A DNA stretch of 64,000 nucleotides from Rothia sp. HMSC078H08 (GTDB lineage Bacteria > Actinomycetota > Actinomycetes > Actinomycetales > Micrococcaceae), in NCBI RefSeq assembly GCF_001808955.1, contig NZ_KV795253.1:76944-140943 (forward strand), in the 5' to 3' direction. Positions 56,181 through 64,000 of the stretch are shown in pieces; positions within the stretch are counted from its first letter, which is position 1, and every line of letters begins with the position of its first letter. A model generated the notes under the pieces. That model made no database searches. It saw only the letters and a list, made by a program, of their open reading frames with translations, and was not told the origin of the DNA. The translations under genes were made by a program, and so were the position numbers.

Positions 56181-56891
56181 TTAGTCCTCAACACTTACAT
56201 AATCAATGATTTCCCATTTTTGACCGTTGTGCTTCAGTTCAAATTTGAAGGTATCATCAGTTTTGTCATCATTGGTCCAGCTAACCCAGCTCCCATCAGA
56301 CTCAACAAAGATCTCACGATCCCATTCGCGATAGGCTTTCCAGAAGTAGGTTTCACCGTCTTCGGACCAAGGGTTTCCATCGGCTAGAAAATGGTCGATT
56401 CCACCAATAATCCATCCACCGCTTTGATAAAGCTCTTCTGCATTTTTATACTCTTCCAATTCACGTTTGAAATTTGGCGAGATGAACTTGCGAGCCATCG
56501 AGTAATCGCCAGTTTGAGTGCCGTAATTTGCCCACAAAATCCAGGCATCCATTGTCTTGCGCATGCCCTCCAAAGACTTTTCGTTGTAGCCGTCCTCCGG
56601 AACGTTAGGCTTCGGTACATTCTGTGCCGGACCGTACTTATCAGCAGGGCGGTATTCCCCATCCGGCGCCTTGGAACCGCCAGAGTAGCCTCGGACAGTA
56701 GAGGGGGTTGCTGAAGCTGATGCAGATTCAGATGCCGCAGCAGAAGTAGATGCCGATTCGCTTGGTGCGGCAGTTGCGGTGGCTGCCGCCTCGTTATTTG
56801 CCTGCTGGCCGCATGCCGCAAGCAGGGCCCCCAGGCCCGCAAGTGCGCCGCCGCCCAGCAAGGTACGGCGGTTGAAAATGGTCGAATCCAT
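56181..56891 (-). CDS. Tat-exported lipoprotein, DUF6318-like
   Basis: The ATG at 56891 gives 236 residues beginning with a twin-arginine lipoprotein signal (NRRTLLGGGALAGLGALLAAC, lipidated C27). A serine/alanine-rich linker (about 35-65) is followed by the DUF6318-type domain (PEDGYNEKSLEGMRKTMDAWILWANYGTQTGDYSMARKFIS). Such proteins are common in Rothia and Arthrobacter and have no known activity. The stop is two bases from the start of the secreted-protein gene. Confidence 0.75.
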   Translation of the reverse strand: MDSTIFNRRTLLGGGALAGLGALLAACGQQANNEAAATATAAPSESASTSAAASESASASATPSTVRGYSGGSKAPDGEYRPADKYGPAQNVPKPNVPEDGYNEKSLEGMRKTMDAWILWANYGTQTGDYSMARKFISPNFKRELEEYKNAEELYQSGGWIIGGIDHFLADGNPWSEDGETYFWKAYREWDREIFVESDGSWVSWTNDDKTDDTFKFELKHNGQKWEIIDYVSVED

Positions 56892-57163
56892 AGAAGATAC
56901 GCTCCTATCGTCGGTGATGGTGTGTTGTTTAGTTACTAGTCGGACCGTTTTTCGCAGGTCAAACTGACCACCGGAAGGAAAACAGCCCCGTAGCTCGCCC
57001 AACAATCGCATCAATGCGCTATTGAGTACTACAGTTACCACCCTACCGCATGTTTGCCGTCGTTTGCATTCTTTTGAGGATGATGACGGTGGTTGGTCAT
57101 TATTCGAGCTTCTCAATGCTTTATGCATCAAATATCTCTGCACCCGCGGTGGCGCCGTCTCTG
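56892..57163. promoter_or_regulatory. Promoter region of the exported-protein operon
   Basis: No gene is seen in these 272 bases. The DNA is less GC-rich near 56910-56960 and probably contains the minus-strand promoter. Confidence 0.3.
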
Positions 57164-57238
57164 CAGAATTTGTGCCATGGTTTAGTGTCTTCTGCCATGG
57201 TTTTTAACTACGACCAAAGACACTAACCTATGGCACAA
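57164..57238. repeat. Hairpin repeat copy C (75-bp family)
   Basis: This copy matches 54703-54777 with four mismatches. Its arms, TTGTGCCATGGTTTAGTGTC and the complement ending at 57238, form a 22-bp stem. Confidence 0.9.
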
Positions 57239-57267
57239 TTTTTCGGCACGGCACGGTAAAACAAAAA

Positions 57268-57295
57268 CGGCCCCGGACACACGCATCTGGGGCCG
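57268..57295 (-). terminator. Terminator of the helicase gene (module 2)
   Basis: CGGCCCC (57268-57274) pairs with GGGGCCG (57289-57295). It is 22 bases past the helicase stop and repeats the block found at 54939-54983. Confidence 0.8.
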
Positions 57296-57316
57296 CCTGC
57301 TGCGGTTATTCACTCC

Positions 57317-60300
57317 CTACGAAGCAATCTTCGCGATCTGGAATATGGACGCCGGCATCGGCCGGTCCAACGACCAGCGAATATGCATCGGCTTAGAGCC
57401 CTCGTGAGAAATGTATTTCACGGTGCCCAGGCACATGTATGGACTGGTGCCTAGATCGTCTGTCTTGACGTGGCGAACAAAAAGAACGATGCGGCGCCCC
57501 AACTCTTCATGATGTTGGAGGACCTGCCCTATCTCAGTATTAGCAGAGGTCTTGTTATCCGAGTCCCATGCGAATTCAGACCTGCTGATGGCATAGTCCT
57601 TGTACATGGTGGCCGGTGAAAAGTGCTTCTCGGATTTCTCCAACGTCACCAGTAGTGCTGTAGTGCTTGACGAGCTGAAGGTCCTGACACCCTGCTGGAA
57701 ACCGGCTGGTACACCAAAACTTCCCTCTTGACCACCCAGACCAGCAAATAGTTCCTCACGGGAGTAGTAGGCGTGAGTGCGCAGAGGAACGCCTTCGCCC
57801 TCAAAAAGCGGCAGGGTGGAGACGGTATCCGTAGCGGCATTGAAGTTCCAGACGCTCTCCAACTCCTGCAGCATACCGCGGTTCTTGCGCAGGGTTGCCA
57901 GGCCCTCGTCGAGGGTGAACTTCTTGGTGGAGCCGTCCCACTTGGCCTTCGGCCAGATGGAGAACAGTAGCATCCATGCATGGCGGCGTTGTTCATCGGT
58001 CATGTCCTGCTCCAGGATATCCGTGTTCAGCAGCTCCAGGTAGGCGTTAATGCGGAACGTGTCGTGCACGTGCGTGAGTGCCTTGACACGCTTATTCGTC
58101 TCGACGGCCACGTTGTCATGGAAGGGAACCACCAGGTCGGGGTACAGCCCAGTTGCAGCCTGGAGGCTGGTCCAGGTCGTTGCGACGGGCTTAGTGACAC
58201 CGGGCAGGGGCACCTTGCTGCTACGGCCGTAAATCTGCGGCAGTCCCAATCCGTAGTGGTTGATGAAGTCAATGACGGTGGGACGAATATCGAGGTCCGT
58301 GGAGTTTCGGCGCATATCTTCCAGGTAGCTCTTTGCGGTGTCGATGAGGGCGCTCTGATTCATGCGCAGGGACTCGCGAATCTTCTGGATGACCTGCTTC
58401 TGAGTCAGCTCGTCCAGGTGGAAGTGACAGCCAGCCGGTAGTTCAGGGCTCTTAATATCATCCACAGTCAGGGCACCTTGTCGTGCAAAAGCGCGGTACT
58501 TGCTGTGAATCATGAAGTTCTTGTTCTGATGTCCCACAAAGTCGAGGACCGTCAGAACAGACTTCAACGGCGCACGGCGCAGGCCGCGGCCCAGCTGTTG
58601 CAGGAAGAGGGTGAGCGACTGGGTGGGGCGCAACATCAGGAGCGTGTCGATGTTCGGAATATCGACGCCCTCGTTGAACAGGTCCACGGTGAAGATGGTC
58701 GTCAGCTCGTGGTTGTCATCCGCAAGATTCCCCATAACCTCGGCACGACGCTCGGCGGAATCCGTACCCACCAAGCAGTCTGCCGGGAGTCCTATTTCGT
58801 TGAATTTCTGGGCCATGTATTTGGCGTGCTTGACGCTCACGCAGAAGCCGAGCGCCTTCATGCGCAGGGGGTTGTCGACCTTCTTGCGTAGCTCCTCCAC
58901 AATGATGCGCAGGCGGCGTTCAGCATCCTTGTGGTCGGTGTACCGCTTTTCCAGGTCGGTTTCGTCGTACCGGCCACCCCGAACGTTGACGCGGCGCAGG
59001 TCGGTGCCGTCGGCAATACCGAAGTACTGGAAGGGCACGAGGAGGTGGTCTTCGAGTGCGTCCCACAGGCGGATGGAGGTTGCCACGTAGCCGCCAAAGT
59101 ACTTGTCGGCGATGTTCACTCCGTCTTCTCGCTCCGGGGTCGCGGTCAGGCCAATGAATTCGCGGGGTTCAAAATAGTTAAAAACTTTATCCCAGCTGGC
59201 GGCCTCAATGTGGTGACATTCATCCATGATGATGACGTCGAAATAGTCCGGCGCGTAACTTTCGAGGGCGGCACCTGACAACGTTTGAACGGTCGCAAAA
59301 ACAGCCTCATTATATTCAGGCTTTTTGCCGCCGGTCAGGAGCTCACCGAAATTACCTTTAAGCATGACGTCGCCGAAAGTGCGGCGCGCCTGGTCTAGGA
59401 TTTCTTTTCGGTGTGCAATGAAAAGCAACTTTAGCTTTTTGCCGTACTGCTCGCAGAGGCGCTTGTAATCGAGAGCCGAGAACACGGTTTTGCCGGTGCC
59501 GGTTGCGGCCACGGCGAGGTTACGGTGGCGGCCCTTAGAACGAGCGTTCTGCATCTCTTCGAGCATGCGCACCTGATGCGGGAACGGGTGCACATCCAGC
59601 AGGGACGAGTCGATATCGTACTCCAGGCCCTTGCTTTTACGGCCGGTAATATCCGCCTTGGCCAGGGCAGTATCCAACTCCTGTTTCTCCTGGTCAGAGG
59701 CGGTGTAAAGGGTAAAATCGCCGCTCTTCCAGTAGCTTTCAAACAGGCCTTCAAACTGGCGGATCAGGCCGGGTGTAATCGGGTTAGAGATGCGAACATT
59801 CCACTCCAGGCCGTCAGTGAGTGCGGCACTGGACAGGTTCGAGCTGCCCACATAGCCGGTGGACATGCCGGTATTGCGGTGGAACAGCCAGGCCTTCGCG
59901 TGCAGTCGGGTGCTGTCGCCCTGGTAACTGATTTTTACCTCGGCACCGTACTCTTCAACGAGGCGGTCGATAGCCTTGCGGTCGGTTGCGCCCATGTAGG
60001 TGGTGGTAATAATGCGGAAAGGGATACCGCGATTTTTAATAGCTTTAAGCTGCTCACTCAAACTATTAACGCCGGACATTTTAAGAAATGAGCAGAGCAA
60101 ATCTACGCGGTCTGCACTTTCTAATTCTTTCTGAATTTCAGTATTGAGATTCAGGTCTTTAGAAGTATTCGTCATCAGAGCAACGTCACTCAGAGGAATA
60201 TCGGGGCGCGTAGTTTTTGCGTCAGTGAGGGCGAGCTCGCGCATCTGAATTACGTTGCTGTCGTCATCGGTCAGCAACGAATCGTTCTGCTCTTCGGCAT

Positions 60301-60547
60301 CCTGCGGCAGGAGCTCCATCATGCGGTTGATGAGTTCCACCTGGTCTGCGGGGGTCTTGAGGCTTTCGAGGGCGGGGGTCAGCTGGGTGGCGAAGAACTG
60401 GGTGAGCAGTTCGGGGATGTTGTAGTCGTCCTTTTCGAGGATTTCTTCCTGCCATTGCGCGCCTTCAGGGATGGTGCGGCTCATGAGCGATGCGCTCTTG
60501 AGGTGTTCGTAGAGCCCCAGGGGGAGAGTTTCGTCAGTTGTGGTCAT
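57317..60547 (-). CDS. PLD-nuclease / SF2 helicase / DUF3427 protein
   Basis: The 1076-residue protein starts with a helical part, then a phospholipase-D-type nuclease domain (about 150-280) with HAKAWLFHRN and GSSNLS. An SF2 helicase follows: AATGTGKT (about 348-355), DECHH (box II), GLTATPER and QQLGRGLRRAP (box VI). The C-terminal about 400 residues match DUF3427. This architecture is widespread and sometimes found in anti-phage or restriction islands. No methylase or partner gene is adjacent, and no genetic link shows its target. The start ATG is preceded by a 300-base region with strong inverted repeats. Confidence 0.9.
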   Translation of the reverse strand: MTTTDETLPLGLYEHLKSASLMSRTIPEGAQWQEEILEKDDYNIPELLTQFFATQLTPALESLKTPADQVELINRMMELLPQDAEEQNDSLLTDDDSNVIQMRELALTDAKTTRPDIPLSDVALMTNTSKDLNLNTEIQKELESADRVDLLCSFLKMSGVNSLSEQLKAIKNRGIPFRIITTTYMGATDRKAIDRLVEEYGAEVKISYQGDSTRLHAKAWLFHRNTGMSTGYVGSSNLSSAALTDGLEWNVRISNPITPGLIRQFEGLFESYWKSGDFTLYTASDQEKQELDTALAKADITGRKSKGLEYDIDSSLLDVHPFPHQVRMLEEMQNARSKGRHRNLAVAATGTGKTVFSALDYKRLCEQYGKKLKLLFIAHRKEILDQARRTFGDVMLKGNFGELLTGGKKPEYNEAVFATVQTLSGAALESYAPDYFDVIIMDECHHIEAASWDKVFNYFEPREFIGLTATPEREDGVNIADKYFGGYVATSIRLWDALEDHLLVPFQYFGIADGTDLRRVNVRGGRYDETDLEKRYTDHKDAERRLRIIVEELRKKVDNPLRMKALGFCVSVKHAKYMAQKFNEIGLPADCLVGTDSAERRAEVMGNLADDNHELTTIFTVDLFNEGVDIPNIDTLLMLRPTQSLTLFLQQLGRGLRRAPLKSVLTVLDFVGHQNKNFMIHSKYRAFARQGALTVDDIKSPELPAGCHFHLDELTQKQVIQKIRESLRMNQSALIDTAKSYLEDMRRNSTDLDIRPTVIDFINHYGLGLPQIYGRSSKVPLPGVTKPVATTWTSLQAATGLYPDLVVPFHDNVAVETNKRVKALTHVHDTFRINAYLELLNTDILEQDMTDEQRRHAWMLLFSIWPKAKWDGSTKKFTLDEGLATLRKNRGMLQELESVWNFNAATDTVSTLPLFEGEGVPLRTHAYYSREELFAGLGGQEGSFGVPAGFQQGVRTFSSSSTTALLVTLEKSEKHFSPATMYKDYAISRSEFAWDSDNKTSANTEIGQVLQHHEELGRRIVLFVRHVKTDDLGTSPYMCLGTVKYISHEGSKPMHIRWSLDRPMPASIFQIAKIAS

Positions 60548-60624
60548 AGCAGCAGCCTAGCAGCCCGGGCGGTTTGCCGCTGCTTGGGTGGTCACCGGCT
60601 CACGGGGTAGGGGTGGCGGAATCC

Positions 60625-60634
60625 TGTAATTACA
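60625..60634. repeat. TGTAATTACA palindrome, copy 1
   Basis: The decamer palindrome in CCTGTAATTACAAAAA recurs at 61325-61334 in the same context, so the two copies flank the small membrane-protein gene. It could be an operator or part of a promoter. Confidence 0.4.
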
Positions 60635-60661
60635 AAAATTCTGCCCCGCATCCTCCTCGAA

Positions 60662-60720
60662 AAGCCACATGTGTTTCGAGAAGCCACATAATATGTTGCT
60701 TTTCGAAACACATGTGGCTT
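60662..60720. repeat. 18-bp inverted repeat upstream of the helicase gene
   Basis: Arms AAGCCACATGTGTTTCGA (60662-60679) and its complement (60703-60720) form a strong hairpin. A third AAGCCACAT unit starts at 60682. It sits between the divergent helicase and membrane-protein genes. Confidence 0.8.
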
Positions 60721-60860
60721 CTCGGTGCAATAAAAACAGCGCCCCGCACGCAGAACACACCAGCCCAAACGCTATTGATTCGCATCACACTCCGGCATTC
60801 TTGGGTATCCTTGGGGTAACACTCAGACAGAAGCCTGCCCTCCACCTCGAAAGGGGCCGC

Positions 60861-61298
60861 ATGAAAACCTTCTGGACCAACCTACCCCTCACCATCCGCG
60901 CCGCAGCTATCTTCTGCTACGCCTACACCGGGGTGCGCATCCTCAACCTCTTCTCGGAGGTAGGCACCGCACCGCTGACCCCGCGCACGCTCCTTGACGG
61001 TGCCCTCACCGCGGCTGTCGTCGTCGGTGCCCTCGCCCTGTACCTGGGTAACGCCCTGGGTGCCGCTCTGCGCGCCCGACGAGAAGGCTACGAGCCCCGC
61101 CCGGTCGGCATCATCGTCGCCTACGCGCTTTTCGTGGCGGTGTGCACCTACCTTGCCTACCGCCTCATCGCTTACACCGTGGAGGCGGGGCTCACCTGGC
61201 TCTTCCCACCCGCCCTCGGCCCGGTTCTGACCGCCGTGGGCATGGCTGGTCTTGGCGTGATTAACTATGTGCGCCTCCGCCGCACCCGCAAGGACTAA
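60861..61298 (+). CDS. Small integral membrane protein of unknown function
   Basis: The 145-residue protein has four predicted helices (about 10-30, 45-70, 80-105, 115-135) and a basic cytoplasmic loop (ALRARREGYEPRP). The ATG has a GAAAGGGG SD. I do not recognise the family; codon use and topology support a real gene. It may be regulated from the repeat-rich region it shares with the helicase gene. Confidence 0.65.
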   Translation: MKTFWTNLPLTIRAAAIFCYAYTGVRILNLFSEVGTAPLTPRTLLDGALTAAVVVGALALYLGNALGAALRARREGYEPRPVGIIVAYALFVAVCTYLAYRLIAYTVEAGLTWLFPPALGPVLTAVGMAGLGVINYVRLRRTRKD

Positions 61299-61336
61299 CC
61301 GGGGAATGGCACTACAAGAAACCCTGTAATTACAAA

Positions 61337-61397
61337 AAATCTCCCGCACCGGGTGGAGCACACCTCTAAGGCATGCCCCGCCCAGTGCGGGAGATTT
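61337..61397. terminator. Bidirectional terminator before pta
   Basis: AAATCTCCCGCAC (61337-61349) pairs with GTGCGGGAGATTT (61385-61397). The second TGTAATTACA palindrome lies directly in front of it. Confidence 0.8.
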
Positions 61398-61446
61398 CTA
61401 TATCAACGGAACACTGCAGCCTTCACGCTACAGCGCCGCGTGCACC

Positions 61447-63537
61447 TTACAGGCTCTGTGCCTGAATTGCGGTAATCGCAACGGTGTTGATGATGTCCTC
61501 AACGGTGGTACCGCGCGACAGGTCGTTCACGGGCTTACGCAGACCCTGCAGAACCGGGCCCACAGCGGCAGCACCCGAAGACTGCTGAACAGCCTTGTAG
61601 GTGTTGTTACCGGTGTTCAGGTCGGGGAAGATGAACACGGTAGCCTGACCAGCGACCTCGCTACCGGGCAGCTTGGTCGACGCAATGGACATGTTCGAAG
61701 CAGCGTCGTACTGGATCGGGCCCTCGACCGCGAAGTCGGGGTTCGAAGCGCGCACGAGCTCGGTTGCCTCGCGCACAACGTCCACGTCTGCGCCAGCGCC
61801 GGAGGTGCCGGTCGAGTAGGACAGCATAGCAACCTTGGGGGTGACGCCGAACTGGCGTGCAGTCTCTGCGGATGCCTTCGCGATGTCGGCGAGCTGCTCT
61901 GCGTTGGGGTTCGGGTTCACTGCGCAGTCGCCGTAGACCAGAACGCGGTCTTCCATCAGCATCAGGAAGACGGAGGAGACGATCTTGGTGCCGGGGCGGG
62001 TCTTGATGAACTCGAGCGAGGGGCGGATGGTGTTCGCGGTGGTGTTCACTGCACCGGAAACCATGCCGTCGGCGATGCCCTTGTAAACGAGCATGGTGCC
62101 GAAGTACGAGGGGTCGGTCATGCGCTCGCGAGCAGCCTCAATGGTGACGCCCTTGTGTGCACGCAGCTCAGCGTAGGTTGCTGCGAAGTCCTCGGTGTAC
62201 TCGTTGTTTTCGATGTCGATGATACGAACGGTGCTGGGCAGTTCGATACCTTCGGCCTGGCAGATCTCTGCAATCTTGGTGGGGTTGCCGAGCAGGATCA
62301 GGTCGCAGAAGTCGCGGCGTGCAATGATTTCGGATGCACGCAGGATTCGCACGTCGTAACCCTCGGGCAGGACCACGGAGCGGCGGTTTGCGCGTGCGGT
62401 CTCGATGAGGTTGTGCAGGAAGCGCAGCGGGGTCATGGATGCGGGGCGCTCAATTTCGAGGCGTGCCAGCAGTTCGTCCTTGTTGACGTGCTCGTCCCAA
62501 CCGCCCATTGCCGCTGCGAGCTTGCGCTGGTGGCCGCTTTCGAGGGTGCCGCGGACGCGGGAGACTGCGCGTGCAGACTTGAAGGTGTCCTTGGTGGTGG
62601 ACAGCACGGGGAACGGCGCGTTGTCGATGAGGGAGCCGACTGCGGTGTTCTTGCCGGGCAGCGCGTCCAGGCCGCCGGTGAGCAGCACGCCGGAGGGTGC
62701 GGGGAAGGTCGGTGCCAGTGCGGATGCGAGGGTTGCTGCGACGATGTCTGCACGGTCGCCGGGGACGATGACGAAGTCGCCGTCGACGAACTGGTTGAGG
62801 AAGTTGGAGACGTTCATTGCTGCGACCTTGATGCCGTGGATGTCGCGGCTGAGGTCTTCTGCCTTGATGCCTTCGGTGTCGAGCTTGAGGGCTTCGGCAA
62901 CTTCACCGACGGTGGGTGCGTTCAGTTCGGGGATTTCGGGCAGTACGTAGACGGGCAGGTTTGCGTCGCCGCGCTTGACGGACTTTTCGATTTCGTCGCG
63001 CAGTTCGGGTTCTGCCCGGCTGACGATGATTGCGAGCAGGTCTACCTTGGAGGCGAGCAGTTCGGTGCGTGCCACGTCGACTGCGGTGACTGCTTCTTCG
63101 ACGGTTTCTTCCTGTGCGCCGACGATTGCGACGACGGGCAGGCCAAGGTCACGTGCAATCTGGACGTTCAGGTCGAATTCGACTGAGAGCGCGTTGGCGG
63201 GCAGGTAGACGCCGTCGACGATTACGACGTCGCTGTGTGCTGCGACCTTCTCGTATGCGGAGACTGCGCGTGCGGAGATCTCTTCGGTGTCGCCTTCTGC
63301 GATGAGTGCGAGTGCGTCGGTCATGGAGACTGCGCCGCCTACCTGCTCTTCGGTCAGGCCGAAGTGTTCACGGATGAGGCGTGCCATGGGGTCGTCGGCG
63401 ATGGTTGCGCCGTCGAATACGGGGCGGAAGAAGCCGACGCGGTCTGCGCGCTTGATGAGGGAGTCTGCTAGACCCAGGGCTACGAGGGACTTGCCCGAGT
63501 TCTGGGACATAGCGGAGAGGTAAAGACCGGTGGTCAT
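61447..63537 (-). CDS. pta: Phosphate acetyltransferase, long form
   Basis: The 696-residue enzyme has an N-terminal BioD-like P-loop domain (GLYLSAMSQNSGKSLVALGL), a DRTGG-type middle domain (about 220-330) and a C-terminal catalytic PTA domain (about 370-690) with MLSYSTGTSGAGADVDVVREA and FPDLNTGNNTYKAVQQ. It interconverts acetyl-CoA and acetyl phosphate in acetate overflow or assimilation. The gene starts at an ATG whose leader is GC-rich. The usual partner ackA does not follow the stop here; a terminator does. Confidence 0.95.
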   Translation of the reverse strand: MTTGLYLSAMSQNSGKSLVALGLADSLIKRADRVGFFRPVFDGATIADDPMARLIREHFGLTEEQVGGAVSMTDALALIAEGDTEEISARAVSAYEKVAAHSDVVIVDGVYLPANALSVEFDLNVQIARDLGLPVVAIVGAQEETVEEAVTAVDVARTELLASKVDLLAIIVSRAEPELRDEIEKSVKRGDANLPVYVLPEIPELNAPTVGEVAEALKLDTEGIKAEDLSRDIHGIKVAAMNVSNFLNQFVDGDFVIVPGDRADIVAATLASALAPTFPAPSGVLLTGGLDALPGKNTAVGSLIDNAPFPVLSTTKDTFKSARAVSRVRGTLESGHQRKLAAAMGGWDEHVNKDELLARLEIERPASMTPLRFLHNLIETARANRRSVVLPEGYDVRILRASEIIARRDFCDLILLGNPTKIAEICQAEGIELPSTVRIIDIENNEYTEDFAATYAELRAHKGVTIEAARERMTDPSYFGTMLVYKGIADGMVSGAVNTTANTIRPSLEFIKTRPGTKIVSSVFLMLMEDRVLVYGDCAVNPNPNAEQLADIAKASAETARQFGVTPKVAMLSYSTGTSGAGADVDVVREATELVRASNPDFAVEGPIQYDAASNMSIASTKLPGSEVAGQATVFIFPDLNTGNNTYKAVQQSSGAAAVGPVLQGLRKPVNDLSRGTTVEDIINTVAITAIQAQSL

Positions 63538-63776
63538 TGTTTTACTGTCCTTCTATGCGATGTTCGGCGCTGGGTCCCGCGGTTGTGCAGGGGTGTATGT
63601 GCTCCTGTGCGCGGGTGCGTCGAGCTTATAGGTCATCTTCTATCTTAAGGCGTTGTGGGGGTGGCGCCTAACAGGGAGTGCGGTGCGCTGCGTCATGTGT
63701 TGCGTCATGTGGGGCGGATGCGCAGCTTGTTAGGGCTGGGGTGTTTTGCGTGCCGCCTCCTGGTGTGGTGTGCCGT

Positions 63777-64000
63777 TTAGGGGTTGAGGATGCGGGTGTA
63801 TCGTACGCTGCATCCGGGGGCCCAGGAGCCGCGCGCTTGGAAGTACACGCCTTCGTTACGGTAGCCGAGGCGCTCGTAGAAGGAGAGCGCTCGTTCGTTT
63901 TCTGCCATGACCCACAGGTAGGAGTTTTCGTCCGGGTAGATGACGGATTCGTAGAGTGCCTGTCCGAGCCCGGTTCCGTGCGTGTGGTTGAGGGTGTACA
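63777..64000 (-). CDS. GNAT-family N-acetyltransferase, C-terminal part
   Basis: The minus-strand frame from the window edge to the TAA at 63777-63779 gives 73 residues with the GNAT acetyl-CoA site HTHGTGLGQALYESV and the C-terminal strand pattern LWVMAENERALSFYERLGY. The N-terminal half lies beyond the window. The acceptor substrate is unknown. Confidence 0.85.
   Translation of the reverse strand, partial: YTLNHTHGTGLGQALYESVIYPDENSYLWVMAENERALSFYERLGYRNEGVYFQARGSWAPGCSVRYTRILNP

Overview
The window is GC-rich actinobacterial DNA. Gene content and sequence style point to Micrococcaceae and most likely to Rothia (R. mucilaginosa group), although no rRNA or marker gene is present to prove it. 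The indications are a 180-kDa-type NAD-glutamate dehydrogenase, a long GapB-type GAPDH, CsoR/CopZ/CopA copper control, many leaderless promoters (TAnnnT six or seven bases before the start codon), and lineage-restricted lipoproteins. A perfect parS (ParB-binding) core at 43621-43634 suggests that the segment lies in the origin-proximal part of the chromosome. No tRNA, rRNA, CRISPR array, transposase or complete prophage was seen.

Layout. 1-1200: an orphan phage-type lysin gene with a strongly structured leader. 1268-3574: an MHS-family transporter convergent with an NAD-type shikimate/quinate dehydrogenase. 3893-8785: the giant glutamate dehydrogenase. 8950-13640: a three-gene Pel-like exopolysaccharide locus (PelG-like flippase, PelF-like glycosyltransferase, glycoside-hydrolase-like protein). 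It is followed by an mdaB quinone reductase enclosed between two copies of the 3' end of the hydrolase gene. 14611-18823: gapB, a sugar kinase, a PEBP protein and a HAD phosphatase. 19000-27089: an AlbA/ATPase regulator, a uracil permease, an acyl-CoA dehydrogenase-like pair, a Fic protein and a peptide transporter; the AlbA/ATPase and Fic genes each sit behind arrays of palindromes. 27400-30896: rhodanese, pabB, pyrE, SpoU methylase. 31163-35487: a lipoprotein, an AT-rich island, ornithine cyclodeaminase and an amino-acid permease. 35794-43227: a small basic protein, fba, an ArsD-like protein, PTS EIIA, a Tat-exported GDPD and gabD. 43398-50536: a sucrase/ferredoxin-like protein carrying parS, a TetR/membrane-protein pair with two operators, a second lipoprotein of the same family, an S4 RNA-binding protein, a MATE pump and a nitroreductase. 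50757-54580: the csoR-copZ-hypothetical-copA copper operon (minus strand). 54581-57316: a two-gene exported-protein operon lying between duplicated hairpin/terminator modules. 57317-63537: a PLD-helicase-DUF3427 protein, a small membrane protein and pta. 63777-64000: the C-terminal part of a GNAT acetyltransferase.

Functionally the window mixes central metabolism (GapB, Fba, EIIA-Glc, Pta, glutamate dehydrogenase, ornithine cyclodeaminase, GabD) with surface and stress functions (exopolysaccharide, lipoproteins, copper export). The most unusual material is the compact Pel-like locus, two places where a gene cassette is enclosed by direct duplications of neighbouring sequence, two regulator genes behind palindromic operators, and a four-cysteine lipoprotein family present twice.
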